Source of the DNA: Streptomyces sp. NBC_00582
Lineage (GTDB): Bacteria > Actinomycetota > Actinomycetes > Streptomycetales > Streptomycetaceae
Direction: 5' to 3'
NCBI RefSeq assembly: GCF_036345155.1
Contig: NZ_CP107772.1
Coordinates: 9,672,001-9,736,000 of the forward strand
Length of the DNA stretch: 64,000 bases
Position numbers and translations under genes: made by a program. Position 1 is the first letter of the stretch. Every line of letters starts with the position of its first letter. Shown here in pieces: positions 55,119-63,452 of this stretch. The notes under the pieces are model-generated. The model worked only from the letters and a program-made list of their open reading frames with translations, was not told the DNA's origin and did no database searches.

Positions 55119-55399
55119 CGCGACTGGTCCTCGACGTCCACGATCCGATCGTCGCGGGTGCCGACCACCTGAGCGCCACACGCACTGCCGCAGGGCGCTG
55201 GAGCGGATCATCGCCGTCCGGACCCGGGAGTACCGGCAGGCGGCCGGGCCTCGTCCGGCGCGGCACCCGTGTCGGCCACGAGTACGCCCGGCTCGGCTCG
55301 CTCAGGGGCGCCCATGAACGGATGGACGCCCTCCAGCTCGACGGTGATGCCCCCACGGCCTCGAACGCCGCGTCGAACTCCCGATCCGCTTCCTGACGG
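55119..55399 (+). other. Non-genic stretch with possible decayed coding sequence
   Basis: This 298-base gap (55102-55399) holds no intact gene. Two short coding-like stretches lie in different frames on the plus strand: LERIIAVRTREYRQAAG (about 55197-55247) and GTRVGHEYARLGSLRGAHER (about 55263-55322). They could be pieces of one frameshifted gene. The second faintly resembles the central part of DDE transposases, but I cannot confirm this. Confidence 0.3.
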
Positions 55400-56530
55400 T
55401 CACGGCCTTCGGCGACAGCCCGCGGCACCGCTCCCGGCTTCGGGATCCCGTGGGTGCGGGCCGTGCTGCTCCCGTCGGCTCAGCGCCTGCTCACGGTACT
55501 CCTTGGGGGAGAGCCCGTAGGCGCCGCGGAAGGCGCGGGTGAAGTCGGAGGCGCGGGGGATGCCCCACCGCAGGGCGACGGCGTGGATCGGTGTGGTCCG
55601 CAGCAGGGGGTTCGCCAGGTCGCGGCGGGCGCCCTCCAGCCGCCGGCCGCGGATCCAGGACGCGACGGTCTCGCCCCGCGCCTGCTGCGGGAAGATCCGG
55701 TGCAGATAGCTGACGGAGATGTGGTGTGCGGCGGCGATCATCGGCGGCTTGAGCTCGGGGTCGTGCAGGTTCCGCACGATGAACGCCTGGATGCGCCGCG
55801 TCAGGACCTCACGGCGGGTCTCCGGCGACAGGGCGTCCTCGGCGTCCAGCGCTCGGGCGCACCAGGCGGACAGCAGGTCCACCACGACCGCTCCCAGGCG
55901 GGGCGCGTCGGACGGCTGGAGGGTCTCCGCCTGCCGCTCCAGGCCGATGAGGAAGTCCGCCAGCAGGGCGCCGAAGCCCTCCCGGCCCGACAGCCCCCGG
56001 CCCAGCAGCTCACGCATCCGGTGCGGTGGCAGAGGGAGCAGCGCCTTGGGGAAGTCGACTCCCACCCCCTTGACGACCCGTGGTGCGTGCGGATCCGCGG
56101 GCCGCAGGTCGTACGGCTGCGAGCTGTCGGTCAGGTGCAGATCACGGGGACCGAACACGCCGGTGCGCCCCGCGTGTTCGAGGGTCAGGCCGCCGTCGAG
56201 CAGCAGCGAGAGGTGGTACAGCTCGGGGTCCGACCGACGCACCAGTTTCGGGCTCCGCCGGTACCGCGTCGGCGCGAACGACGTCGGCCACACGGTCACC
56301 GACCCCAGATCCATCAGCCGGCACCGCGCCCGGAAGTCGGCGGCGTGCGCACTGCTGATGTCGCTGGGTGACCGCATCCGGCCCACCATGTCCCGCCAGT
56401 GGTCGAACCTGTCCTCGCAGGGCAGGTCCTCGCTCCGGAACTCCGTCCCGATCATGTCGTTCCCACTCCGCTGCCGCCGCCCGACGCTCCCTGCCGCATC
56501 CTCGCACGCCGGATCGTCGCCGTCGGTCAT
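55400..56530 (-). CDS. AraC-family transcriptional regulator
   Basis: 376 residues from ATG 56530, which overlaps the stop of the upstream transporter gene (ATGA); an internal ATG at 56455 is the alternative. The N-terminal half resembles the AraC-binding-like domain (LLLDGGLTLEHAGRTGVFGPRDLHLTDSSQPYDL). The C-terminal HTH_18 (about 255-345) has MIAAAHHISVSYLHRIF, VASWIRGRRLEGARRDL, AVALRWGIPRASDFTRAFRGAYGLSPKEYRE. It may control the co-transcribed DMT transporter. A Pro/Arg-rich tail follows. Confidence 0.88.
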   Translation of the reverse strand: MTDGDDPACEDAAGSVGRRQRSGNDMIGTEFRSEDLPCEDRFDHWRDMVGRMRSPSDISSAHAADFRARCRLMDLGSVTVWPTSFAPTRYRRSPKLVRRSDPELYHLSLLLDGGLTLEHAGRTGVFGPRDLHLTDSSQPYDLRPADPHAPRVVKGVGVDFPKALLPLPPHRMRELLGRGLSGREGFGALLADFLIGLERQAETLQPSDAPRLGAVVVDLLSAWCARALDAEDALSPETRREVLTRRIQAFIVRNLHDPELKPPMIAAAHHISVSYLHRIFPQQARGETVASWIRGRRLEGARRDLANPLLRTTPIHAVALRWGIPRASDFTRAFRGAYGLSPKEYREQALSRREQHGPHPRDPEAGSGAAGCRRRP

Positions 56531-57429
56531 GAACCTGCCTGTCGGCTCACCTCGCGCGCGTCCTCCGGTGCCACGAGCGTCCGGGTGAGCGGGACCCGTG
56601 ACAGCGTGACGACCCCGGCGGCGATCAGCGCGACACCGCAGAGCTGGGGAACCAGCCACCACCCCGAGCGGACGACCTCCTCGTACAGCGTGATGCCGAG
56701 GAGGAGGCTGACCGTCGCGTCGCCGAGGGTCAGCGCGGGTTGCGAGGCGACCAGGGGGCCGGCCTGCATCGCGTTCTCCAGCAGGAACAGCGCGCAGACG
56801 CCGGTGGCGGCGAACGCGTAGGTCTGCCAGGCGGAGAAGAAGCCCGCGAGTCCCTGCTCGTCGAGGATGTGTGTGGAGGACTTCATCAGCGCCGCGGTCA
56901 GGGCGTAGCCGATCGCCGTCGCCGCCCCCAGACAGGCTGCCCGGGTGCGGCCTTCGGGGCGTTGCAGGGCCGTGAGAGCCAGCACGACGACCGCCCCCGC
57001 GCATACGGCGAGCGCGGGGAGCCAGCGGTCCAGCGGGACCTGCGTGCGGTTGCCGGTGGGGGACGCGGCCGCGAGGGCGACGGCGAGTCCGGCCACCACC
57101 GTGGCCACGGCGAGCCAGCCCCTGCCCGGCAGATTCCGGTGCATCAGCACGGAGGCGACGATGAGGGTGAGGGGCAGCTCCAGCACGAACAGGGGCTGCA
57201 CGATCGTCAGCGGGCCCGTCGCCAGGGCCAGGGCCTGGCAGACGGCGGCGGTGATCACGGCGAGGATGCCGGCCAGCCAGACGGGCCGGCGCAACAGGTC
57301 GAGCATCAGCCCGGCCCGGAACCCCTGCGAGCGCGGCACGGTCAGGGCGGCCTTGCGCTGCAGCACCGTCGCGACCGCGTTGCTCAGGGCCGCGCAGATC
57401 GCGAAGACGACGGGGAGCGGGGTGTGCAG
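56527..57429 (-). CDS. DMT/EamA-like multidrug or metabolite transporter
   Basis: About 300 residues with nine or ten hydrophobic helices: VVFAICAALSNAVATVLQRKAAL, WLAGILAVITAAVCQALALATGPLTIVQPLF, and the duplicated half ending QLCGVALIAAGVVTLS. No ATG or GTG fits near the natural N-terminus; CTG 57429 (following GGAGGTGG) gives MHTPLPVVFAI, while the next in-frame ATG at 57579 would overlap the divergent gene. I favour CTG, with low certainty. Related small exporters carry amino-acid or aromatic compounds. Coupled to the AraC gene by a four-base overlap. Confidence 0.75.
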   Translation of the reverse strand: MHTPLPVVFAICAALSNAVATVLQRKAALTVPRSQGFRAGLMLDLLRRPVWLAGILAVITAAVCQALALATGPLTIVQPLFVLELPLTLIVASVLMHRNLPGRGWLAVATVVAGLAVALAAASPTGNRTQVPLDRWLPALAVCAGAVVVLALTALQRPEGRTRAACLGAATAIGYALTAALMKSSTHILDEQGLAGFFSAWQTYAFAATGVCALFLLENAMQAGPLVASQPALTLGDATVSLLLGITLYEEVVRSGWWLVPQLCGVALIAAGVVTLSRVPLTRTLVAPEDAREVSRQAGS

Positions 57430-57537
57430 GGGGCCACCTCCGGGATCGGCGGACGGGAGACGTCGGCTCCGCTTCCTCCTGCCATGGTCGCCCGGACGGC
57501 ACAGAGGCGCGACGCCAGACCCTCTTACGTAGATGAC

Positions 57538-57831
57538 ATGTCCATGTCGGCTGAAGGTGAGCCGACCGTCATCACCCACGCGGAGGGTGGCAGGTCCACT
57601 TCCTCCGTCGTCGCCTTCACGAAGAGCGGTCAGGTGCTGTTCCAGCGTCGGACGGTCTATTGCCCGCCCGGCAAGAAGGTGATCGGGGGCGGCGCCGAGG
57701 CCCAGGGCAACGGCGCGATCCTGGTCGGCGGCTTCCCCACCCCCGACAGCACCGGCTGGATCGCCCTCGGCCGACAGGACGGCTACGCGTCCGTCGGCAT
57801 CAGCGTGTACGCGATCTGCGCCAACGCCTGA
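57538..57831 (+). CDS. Small conserved hypothetical protein (streptomycete)
   Basis: 97 residues. The core QRRTVYCPPGKKVIGGGAEA, then GFPTPDSTGWIALGRQDG and terminal YASVGISVYAICANA, is a pattern I recognise from small streptomycete proteins; two Cys (one in YCPPG, one in AICA) may pair. Longer relatives carry a signal peptide, absent here. ATG 57538 (or the ATG two codons later) has no clear ribosome site. Function unknown. It ends 12 bases before a very strong hairpin. Confidence 0.6.
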   Translation: MSMSAEGEPTVITHAEGGRSTSSVVAFTKSGQVLFQRRTVYCPPGKKVIGGGAEAQGNGAILVGGFPTPDSTGWIALGRQDGYASVGISVYAICANA

Positions 57832-57843
57832 CCGGCGGCCCCT

Positions 57844-57889
57844 GACGCGGGGGTGGTTCCTGACGGCCGTCAGGAACCACCCCCGCGTC
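57844..57889. terminator. 46-bp perfect palindrome, bidirectional terminator
   Basis: Two 23-base arms (57844-57866, 57867-57889) are perfectly complementary with no loop bases. It lies between the convergent ends of the small hypothetical gene and the WD40 gene. Stem bases are GC-rich with a GGTTCC/GGAACC middle. Terminator is the simplest reading. Confidence 0.8.
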
Positions 57890-57918
57890 GTGCGGGGCGC
57901 ACACCCGCTCGCGGCACG

Positions 57919-60900
57919 TCACTTCGCGCATGTCGCCGAGTAGCCGTAACCCGGCAGCAGCCGCTGCCACCGGCGGCGGTCGACCGGGCCCACCACGCCG
58001 CACAGGGCCGCGACACGGTCGGGGATGTCGAGATCCCACAGCCTGACGGTGCCGTCGTTGCCGGCGCTGGCGACCGTCCGGCCGTCCGGACCGTAGGCGA
58101 CGCTCCACACCGCACGGGTGTGCCCGGTCAGGGTCGCGACGAGCCTGCGCCGCAGGGGATCCCACAGGCGCACCGTGCGGTCGTTGCCGCTGCTGGCGAG
58201 GGAGCGCCCGTCGGGGCTGTACGCCAGGCCGCGCACCGACCCGGCGTGCTGTCCGAGCACCCCCGTGACCCGGCCCCGGCCCACGTCCCACACCCGGACG
58301 ACCCCGTCGTTGCCGGAGCTCGCGAGGGTGCGGCCGTCGGGGGCGAAGGCCACGGCGCGGACCGAGCCGCCGTGCGCGGCGAGAACCGTGCCGGGACGGG
58401 CACGCGACACGTCCCACAGCCGGAGCGTGAGGTCGTCGCTGCCGCTGACGAGGGTGGCGCTGTCGGCGCTGAAGGCCAGACAGTTGACGAAGTCCGTGTG
58501 CCCCGTGAGCACCCTGGCGGGCGTCCGCGCCGGACCGCCCGTGGACGACATCTCCCACAGCCGTACGGTGTGGTCGGCGCCCGCCGCGGCGAGCCACCGG
58601 CCGTCCGGACTGAACGCCACGTCGAACACGGCCCGGGTGTGCCCGGACAGCACGACGGGGTCGCCCCCCGCCGCCGCGACGGGCCACAGCCGTACGGTGC
58701 GGTCGGCGCCCGCCGAGGCGAGCCACCGGCCGTCCGGACTGAACGCCACGGCGTAGGCCGCCCCGCTGTGCCCGGTCAGGGTACGGACGCGGATACGCCG
58801 TGCCACGTCCCAGAGCTGCACGGTGCCGTCCGCCGCCGCCGACGCGAGCAGCCGTCCGTCGGGGCTGAACGCGGCCTTCCACAGCTCGCTGACCGGGGAG
58901 GTGCTGAGCGTGTGGCCGGTGAGGTCCCACAGGGCGACGGTCCCGTCGAACCCCGCGGTGGCCAGCAGATCGCCCTTCGCGGCCACGGCGACACCCATGA
59001 CGTAGTCGGTGTGACCGGACAGGGTGTCGACCGCGCGACGGGTGTGGACGTCCCAGCGCACGATCGTGCCGTCGCCCCCCGCGGAGACCACCGTGTGGCT
59101 GTCGGGCCCGAAGGCGAGCCCGTTGACGTCGTCGTCGTGCCCGGTGAGCACGGCGGACCGCCGGTGGTCCGCCGGATCCCACAGCCGTACGGTGCGGTCC
59201 GCGCCGCCACTGGCGAGCAGCCGGCCGTCGGGGCTGAACGCCACGGCCAGGACGTCCCCGCTGTGCCCCTTCAGCACGGCCCCGGCCCGGTGGGTGCGCG
59301 GATTCCACAGCCGTACGGTGCGGTCGACGCCCGCGCTCGCCAGCCGGGAGCCGTCGGGGGCGTACGCCAGCGCGAGGACATCGCCCAGATGGCCCGGCAT
59401 CCGGGCGGTCTGACGCCGCGTCCGCGTGTCCCACAGTCGTACGGTCCCGTCCTTGCCCGCGGAGGCCACGGTCCGTCCGTCGGGGGAGAAGGCGAGGGCA
59501 CGGACCGGCCCCTGATGTCCCGTCAGGACGGCGGACTGCACCCGGTCGGAGACCGACCAGAGGCGGATCGTCGCATCCGAACTCGCCGAGGCCACCGCGC
59601 GCCCGTCCGGCGAGAAGGCCACGGCCCGCACGGGCCCCCGATGACCCGCGAGCACCCCCGCGCCGCGCCGGGTGACGACGTCCCACAGCCGTACCGTGCC
59701 GTCGGAACTCGCCGAGGCCAGCAGCCGTCGGCCGGGGCCGAAGGCCACGCTGTTCACCGGCCCGCGGTGGCCGGTGAACCGGCCCGCGAAGGCGTTGGCC
59801 TGCGTGCTGAGCAGCGCGCTGCGCGCCTCGGTGGTGGGCGCGGTGCGGTAGGCGGACTCGGCCAGCAGCATCGAGGCCTCCGGCCGCCCGAAGGCCAGTT
59901 GGGCGGCGCGTGCCGCCATGGCCTGCGACAGCGCCGTCCTGCGCTGCTCGTCCGCGGAGATGCGCTGGTGCAGGACGGTTCCGCCGGCGAGGAGGGCCAG
60001 CGCGAGCAGCACGGTGAGGAAGACGACTCCCGTCCGCTGCTGGCGGACCCGGCGCCGTGCCAGACGCCGGCGCAGGTCCTCCTCGTGTGCGGAGGCGTTC
60101 AGGAAGTCGGCCTCCACCGGCGTCGGCACGCTGTCCCGGCCGCTGGGTCCGGCCGCCCATTCCCGGGCGGCGGTCAGCCGGGCGCCGCGGTAGAGCAGAC
60201 TCGGGTCGCGGTTCCCCCGGTCCCATTCCCGGGCGGCGGCGCCCAGTTGCTGGTGCAGCAGCAGATCGGCGCGCGTGGTGTGGATCCACGTACGCAGCCT
60301 GGGCCAGGCCCGCAGCAGCGCCTCGTGCACGAGCTCGACGCGGTCGGCGTCCACCGTCAGCAGCCGGGCCGCCACCAGTGCGTCGAGCGTGGACCGTGCG
60401 GCTGCGGGATCCGGCAGCCCGTCGAGGAGGTCGGCGGTGGTGCGGGGGCGCCGGGAGGCCTCGTTGTCCTCGCCGACGCGCACCAGCCGCAGCAGGAGTC
60501 GGCGGGCGGCGTCCTGCCGGGCCGGTGACAGTGCGGCGAACAGGTTCTCGGCCGCGGTGGCGACCGAGCCGTGGATCCCGCCCGTCGCCAGATAACCCGC
60601 CACCGTCATGGTGGAGTCGGTGCGCCGCTGCCAGGTCTCCCGCAGGGCGTGCCCGAGCAGCGGCAGCACGCCCGGCCGGCCTCCCGCGACGGCCGGGTCC
60701 GGGCCGCCTCCGGCCGTGGCGGGGGCGTCGACCGCACCCAGGTCCCGCAACAGCAGCTCGACCAGGCCCGGTTCCAGCGTCGTCCCCGTCTCCCCGGCCG
60801 GCCGGACGATGCACTCCCGCAGCTCCTCGGCGGTCATCGCGCCCAGCGCGAACAGCCCGTCGCTGACGACCGGAACCAGGGGCGGGTACTCCAGGCAGCG

Positions 60901-61803
60901 TCCCGTGACGTCGGCGCGCACCCCCAGCACCACGGCGAACGCCGTGTCGGCCGGCCCGGGTTCCTCGCCGCCGCCGGCGAGAGCGGTGAGCGCCGCGATG
61001 TAGGACCGGCGTTCGGCCTCGTCGTCGCAGAGGGTGAAGACCTCCTCGAACTGGTCGACGATGAGGACGCGCCCCCTAGGCGGCCTCGCGGCGGGTTCCC
61101 TCCGGGGGCCGGCGTCGAGGGTCGCGGCCCAGGAGCGCAGGGCCGCCACCAGACACCGGGCTCGTTCGAGGGGCGGGCCGTCGTCGCGCAGGTGGTCGAG
61201 CGCGCCGGCGGGCAGTGCGGTGCCGAGCGCCTGCCGGAGAGCCGACAGCGGGCGCGCCGTCGGGGTGCACAGGACAGGGGAGTCGCGGGCGTCGACGGGG
61301 AGCGCGCCGTCGGTGAGGGCGGGGACGAGGCCCGCCCCCAGCAACGACGACTTGCCCGCCCCGGAGACCGCGACGACGGCCACCGGCCCCTTGCCGAACC
61401 GCTGGGCGAGACGCCCGACGAGCACGGCGACCGCCCGGTCGCGGCCGAAGAACCGCCCGGCGTCACCCGGCCCGAACGAGGACAGCCCGGGATAGGGACA
61501 GTCCTCGCCGTCGCCCTGCGCCGGCGGTCCCTCCCGCAGCGCCGGCGGCAGCAGGGCGATCAGGGCGCCGTCGGCCCCGACCGCTTCGTCGCACAACCGC
61601 GCGACATCGCAGTTGACCGGTTTGCGGCCCGTCTCGATCTTGCTCAGATACCCCTTGCTGTAGTGCGTGATCCGTGCCAGGTCCGCCAGCGACAGCCCGC
61701 GCGCCAGGCGCAGTTCGCGGAGCGCGGAGCCGAAGGACGAGTGCTGCGCCCGCCGTTGAGCGGCGGCCGGCGGGTACGCCGACTCGCCGTCCTTGTGGTC
61801 CAT
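57919..61803 (-). CDS. HTH-STAND-WD40 signalling protein (XRE HTH, NTPase, TM segment, 14 WD repeats)
   Basis: 1294 residues from ATG 61803. An XRE helix-turn-helix covers about 23-75 (ALRELRLARGLSLADLARIT, YLSKIETGRK). A STAND/NACHT-type NTPase spans about 105-500: P-loop AVSGAGKSSLL (about 145-155), Walker B ILIVDQFEEVF-type (here VLIVDQFEEVF), plus the helical domain with LLPLLGHALRETWQRR. A single hydrophobic segment lies at about 588-609. The last 600 residues hold 14 WD40 repeats, each with GH...VAFSPDGR...VRLWD, enough for two seven-bladed propellers. It closely follows the n-WD/AfsK-independent family seen in Streptomyces. Ligand and target unknown. Confidence 0.93.
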   Translation of the reverse strand: MDHKDGESAYPPAAAQRRAQHSSFGSALRELRLARGLSLADLARITHYSKGYLSKIETGRKPVNCDVARLCDEAVGADGALIALLPPALREGPPAQGDGEDCPYPGLSSFGPGDAGRFFGRDRAVAVLVGRLAQRFGKGPVAVVAVSGAGKSSLLGAGLVPALTDGALPVDARDSPVLCTPTARPLSALRQALGTALPAGALDHLRDDGPPLERARCLVAALRSWAATLDAGPRREPAARPPRGRVLIVDQFEEVFTLCDDEAERRSYIAALTALAGGGEEPGPADTAFAVVLGVRADVTGRCLEYPPLVPVVSDGLFALGAMTAEELRECIVRPAGETGTTLEPGLVELLLRDLGAVDAPATAGGGPDPAVAGGRPGVLPLLGHALRETWQRRTDSTMTVAGYLATGGIHGSVATAAENLFAALSPARQDAARRLLLRLVRVGEDNEASRRPRTTADLLDGLPDPAAARSTLDALVAARLLTVDADRVELVHEALLRAWPRLRTWIHTTRADLLLHQQLGAAAREWDRGNRDPSLLYRGARLTAAREWAAGPSGRDSVPTPVEADFLNASAHEEDLRRRLARRRVRQQRTGVVFLTVLLALALLAGGTVLHQRISADEQRRTALSQAMAARAAQLAFGRPEASMLLAESAYRTAPTTEARSALLSTQANAFAGRFTGHRGPVNSVAFGPGRRLLASASSDGTVRLWDVVTRRGAGVLAGHRGPVRAVAFSPDGRAVASASSDATIRLWSVSDRVQSAVLTGHQGPVRALAFSPDGRTVASAGKDGTVRLWDTRTRRQTARMPGHLGDVLALAYAPDGSRLASAGVDRTVRLWNPRTHRAGAVLKGHSGDVLAVAFSPDGRLLASGGADRTVRLWDPADHRRSAVLTGHDDDVNGLAFGPDSHTVVSAGGDGTIVRWDVHTRRAVDTLSGHTDYVMGVAVAAKGDLLATAGFDGTVALWDLTGHTLSTSPVSELWKAAFSPDGRLLASAAADGTVQLWDVARRIRVRTLTGHSGAAYAVAFSPDGRWLASAGADRTVRLWPVAAAGGDPVVLSGHTRAVFDVAFSPDGRWLAAAGADHTVRLWEMSSTGGPARTPARVLTGHTDFVNCLAFSADSATLVSGSDDLTLRLWDVSRARPGTVLAAHGGSVRAVAFAPDGRTLASSGNDGVVRVWDVGRGRVTGVLGQHAGSVRGLAYSPDGRSLASSGNDRTVRLWDPLRRRLVATLTGHTRAVWSVAYGPDGRTVASAGNDGTVRLWDLDIPDRVAALCGVVGPVDRRRWQRLLPGYGYSATCAK

Positions 61804-62049
61804 GAATGGTGTGCCCCCGAGGCCAACGGCGCACAGGGCGCCGTCCTTTGCCGCCGAGTGGTCAGGTCGGCGGCCGTGCGTGTGGGGGAAGGTAAGCACG
61901 GGGGCGGAGACGGGGATTCTTCGGCGCGACGGGAAGTGACGAGTGTCACAGTGGTTGAGGCGTGGGATCCACCGGCGGAAGCGGGGCGCGCGCCTCTCCT
62001 GCCGGGGACGGGAACGGGCCTCACCGTGGCCTCGGCAGGTGGCACGGAT

Positions 62050-62095
62050 CAGGGGTTTCCCGTTGCCTCTCGGCGCGATGCCCGGGAAACCCCTG
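62050..62095 (-). terminator. Hairpin at the 3' end of the small secreted-protein gene
   Basis: Thirteen-base perfect arms CAGGGGTTTCCCG (62050-62062) and CGGGAAACCCCTG (62083-62095) enclose a 20-base loop and end 11 bases past the stop of the minus-strand gene at 62107. The rest of the 303-base gap 61804-62106 shows nothing else I can call apart from the presumed promoter of the WD40 gene near 61900. Confidence 0.78.
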
Positions 62096-62106
62096 TTCCG
62101 GCCCGC

Positions 62107-62619
62107 TCAGCCGCGCCAGATCTTGATGTACGTCACCGCGTCGTTGAGCGTGTCGCCGACGTAGGGGATGGAGCGGCCGAAGGTGCCGTTGCCCCTCGGG
62201 CCGCTCAGGAAGGCCTTGGTGCATCCCCCGTCGACGAGGAGCGACGACAGGTGCGTAGACCAGTAGCTGTTCGGGTTGAAGCTGTAGCCCGCCGCGTCGC
62301 AGGGCCCGGCGCTGCCGTAGACCTTGGTGTACTCGCCGCCCCAGTCGGCGTGCTCGGACCAGGTCATCAGCTCCGTCTGCGCGGCCCGCGGCACGGCCGC
62401 CGCGGCCCGGGCGGAGGCGCCGGGACCGCTGAAGCAGGAGTACGACTGGACGTCGGAGACCTGCTCGCCGGCCTTCACCTCGTCGAGGACGAGGACGCAG
62501 TGGGTGGCGGTGGATGCGGCGGACGGGGCGGCGGCGCCCGGCGCGGCGAGCGCGGGGCTGCCCACGGCCGCCAGCAGCGCGGCCGAGGCGAGTGCGAGCG
62601 CGGTGCGTGGTGTGTTCAT
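62107..62619 (-). CDS. Small secreted beta/gamma-crystallin-like protein
   Basis: 170 residues from ATG 62619, with GGAG six bases upstream. Signal peptide ends SPALAA (about 26). An Ala-rich stretch and HCVLVLDEVKAGEQVSDVQSYSCF come next. The mature end (about 85-170) has WGGEYTKVYGSAGPCDAAGY, NPNSYWSTHLSSLLVDGGCT and DTLNDAVTYIKIW, recalling the Greek-key pattern with an Ser-Ser-Leu/Val step typical of microbial beta/gamma-crystallins and peptidase-inhibitor I36-like proteins. Four Cys could form two disulphides. Function unknown; the family call is tentative. Confidence 0.6.
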   Translation of the reverse strand: MNTPRTALALASAALLAAVGSPALAAPGAAAPSAASTATHCVLVLDEVKAGEQVSDVQSYSCFSGPGASARAAAAVPRAAQTELMTWSEHADWGGEYTKVYGSAGPCDAAGYSFNPNSYWSTHLSSLLVDGGCTKAFLSGPRGNGTFGRSIPYVGDTLNDAVTYIKIWRG

Positions 62620-62718
62620 GCGGAACTCCAAAGGTGCGTCACGGACGTCGGACGGAGGTCGGCCGGAGAGCTGGAGAGAGGGGGACGGCGGTCGGACGGG
62701 GCAGGGCCGCGCGCGGGC

Positions 62719-63216
62719 CTACCACCAGGCCGTGCAGTGGATCCCGGACCGCGTCGAACCGCAGGCGCGGAACTTCCAGTTGGCGTCGTTGCTGGTGCGC
62801 TGGGCCGCGCTCGTCTTGTTCTCGCCGCCCCGTGAGGTGAACGGCCCGCACTGGAGCCAGGTCCGGCCGCCGTCCTGGCTCCAGTCCATCCACACCTGGT
62901 TGCCCGGCTGCACATCACCGGCGATGCGGGCCCAACCGCGCTGGACGCCGCGGATGTTGCCGTACTGCACGCTGATGTTGATGCCCTCGCTCCACAGCGT
63001 CACCTGGGGTCCGGCGGTGTCGTAGGCCTCGTCGGAGATGTCGATGAAGCCGTTGCGGCCGCCCTCGCAGTCCGACGCGGCGGCCTGCGCGGTGCCCGCC
63101 GTGCCGAGGAGTGTCATGCTGCCGGCGAGCAGCAGCGCGGCCGTCACCGCGGAGAAGATCCCGCTGCCCCGGCCGGACCGGCGTCCGACGGACGAAACAC
63201 GATTCCACCTGTTCAC
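62719..63216 (-). CDS. Small secreted protein of unknown function
   Basis: 165 residues from GTG 63216, with AAGGA upstream. A long Sec signal with basic start (RRSGRGSG) ends GTAQAA (about 46). The mature part has PQVTLWSEGINISVQYGNI, QPGNQVWMDWSQDGGRTWLQCGPF and FRACGSTRSGIHCTAWW. Asp-box-like text (SQDGGRTW) and three Cys suggest a compact beta fold. It follows the same direction as the crystallin-like gene 99 bases downstream; the two may be a pair. No recognised family. Confidence 0.65.
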   Translation of the reverse strand: MNRWNRVSSVGRRSGRGSGIFSAVTAALLLAGSMTLLGTAGTAQAAASDCEGGRNGFIDISDEAYDTAGPQVTLWSEGINISVQYGNIRGVQRGWARIAGDVQPGNQVWMDWSQDGGRTWLQCGPFTSRGGENKTSAAQRTSNDANWKFRACGSTRSGIHCTAWW

Positions 63217-63390
63217 TGGCGCAGATCCTTACGTGAGTGCTGCCCACGGGACCGCCGCACGGCGCGGCGACGCTCCCGGGGATCGACGGAGCTCACGTTC
63301 TCGTCGGGGGCCACCGGACGACCAGGCGTTTCCCGGGGATTTCCCGTTGCCCGTGCAGTGGGAAACGGCGGCCCCGGAAGCGAGCGAAAT

Positions 63391-63410
63391 GAGCAAGCGC
63401 TTAGTAGGAT
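63391..63410 (+). promoter_or_regulatory. Operator-like AAGCGCTT overlapping the thioesterase promoter
   Basis: GAGCAAGCGCTTAGT (63391-63405) has a perfect AAGCGCTT core (63395-63402) and abuts TAGGAT (63405-63410), a good -10 box. TetR-type regulators of acyl-CoA metabolism bind similar AAGCGCTT-centred sites in actinobacteria. It lies 42 bases before the thioesterase start. Confidence 0.4.
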
Positions 63411-63452
63411 GGGGGGAACGGGACGCGGCGTCACGGAGGGAAGGCCACACCG

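Noticed and set aside
55197..55322. Possible transposase remnant
   Set aside because: Two short coding-like pieces do not align to any transposase I can name with confidence; left as an unassigned decayed sequence.
57844..57889. 46-bp palindrome as an attachment site or replication element
   Set aside because: It sits exactly between convergent stop codons with no integrase or replication gene nearby; terminator is simpler.
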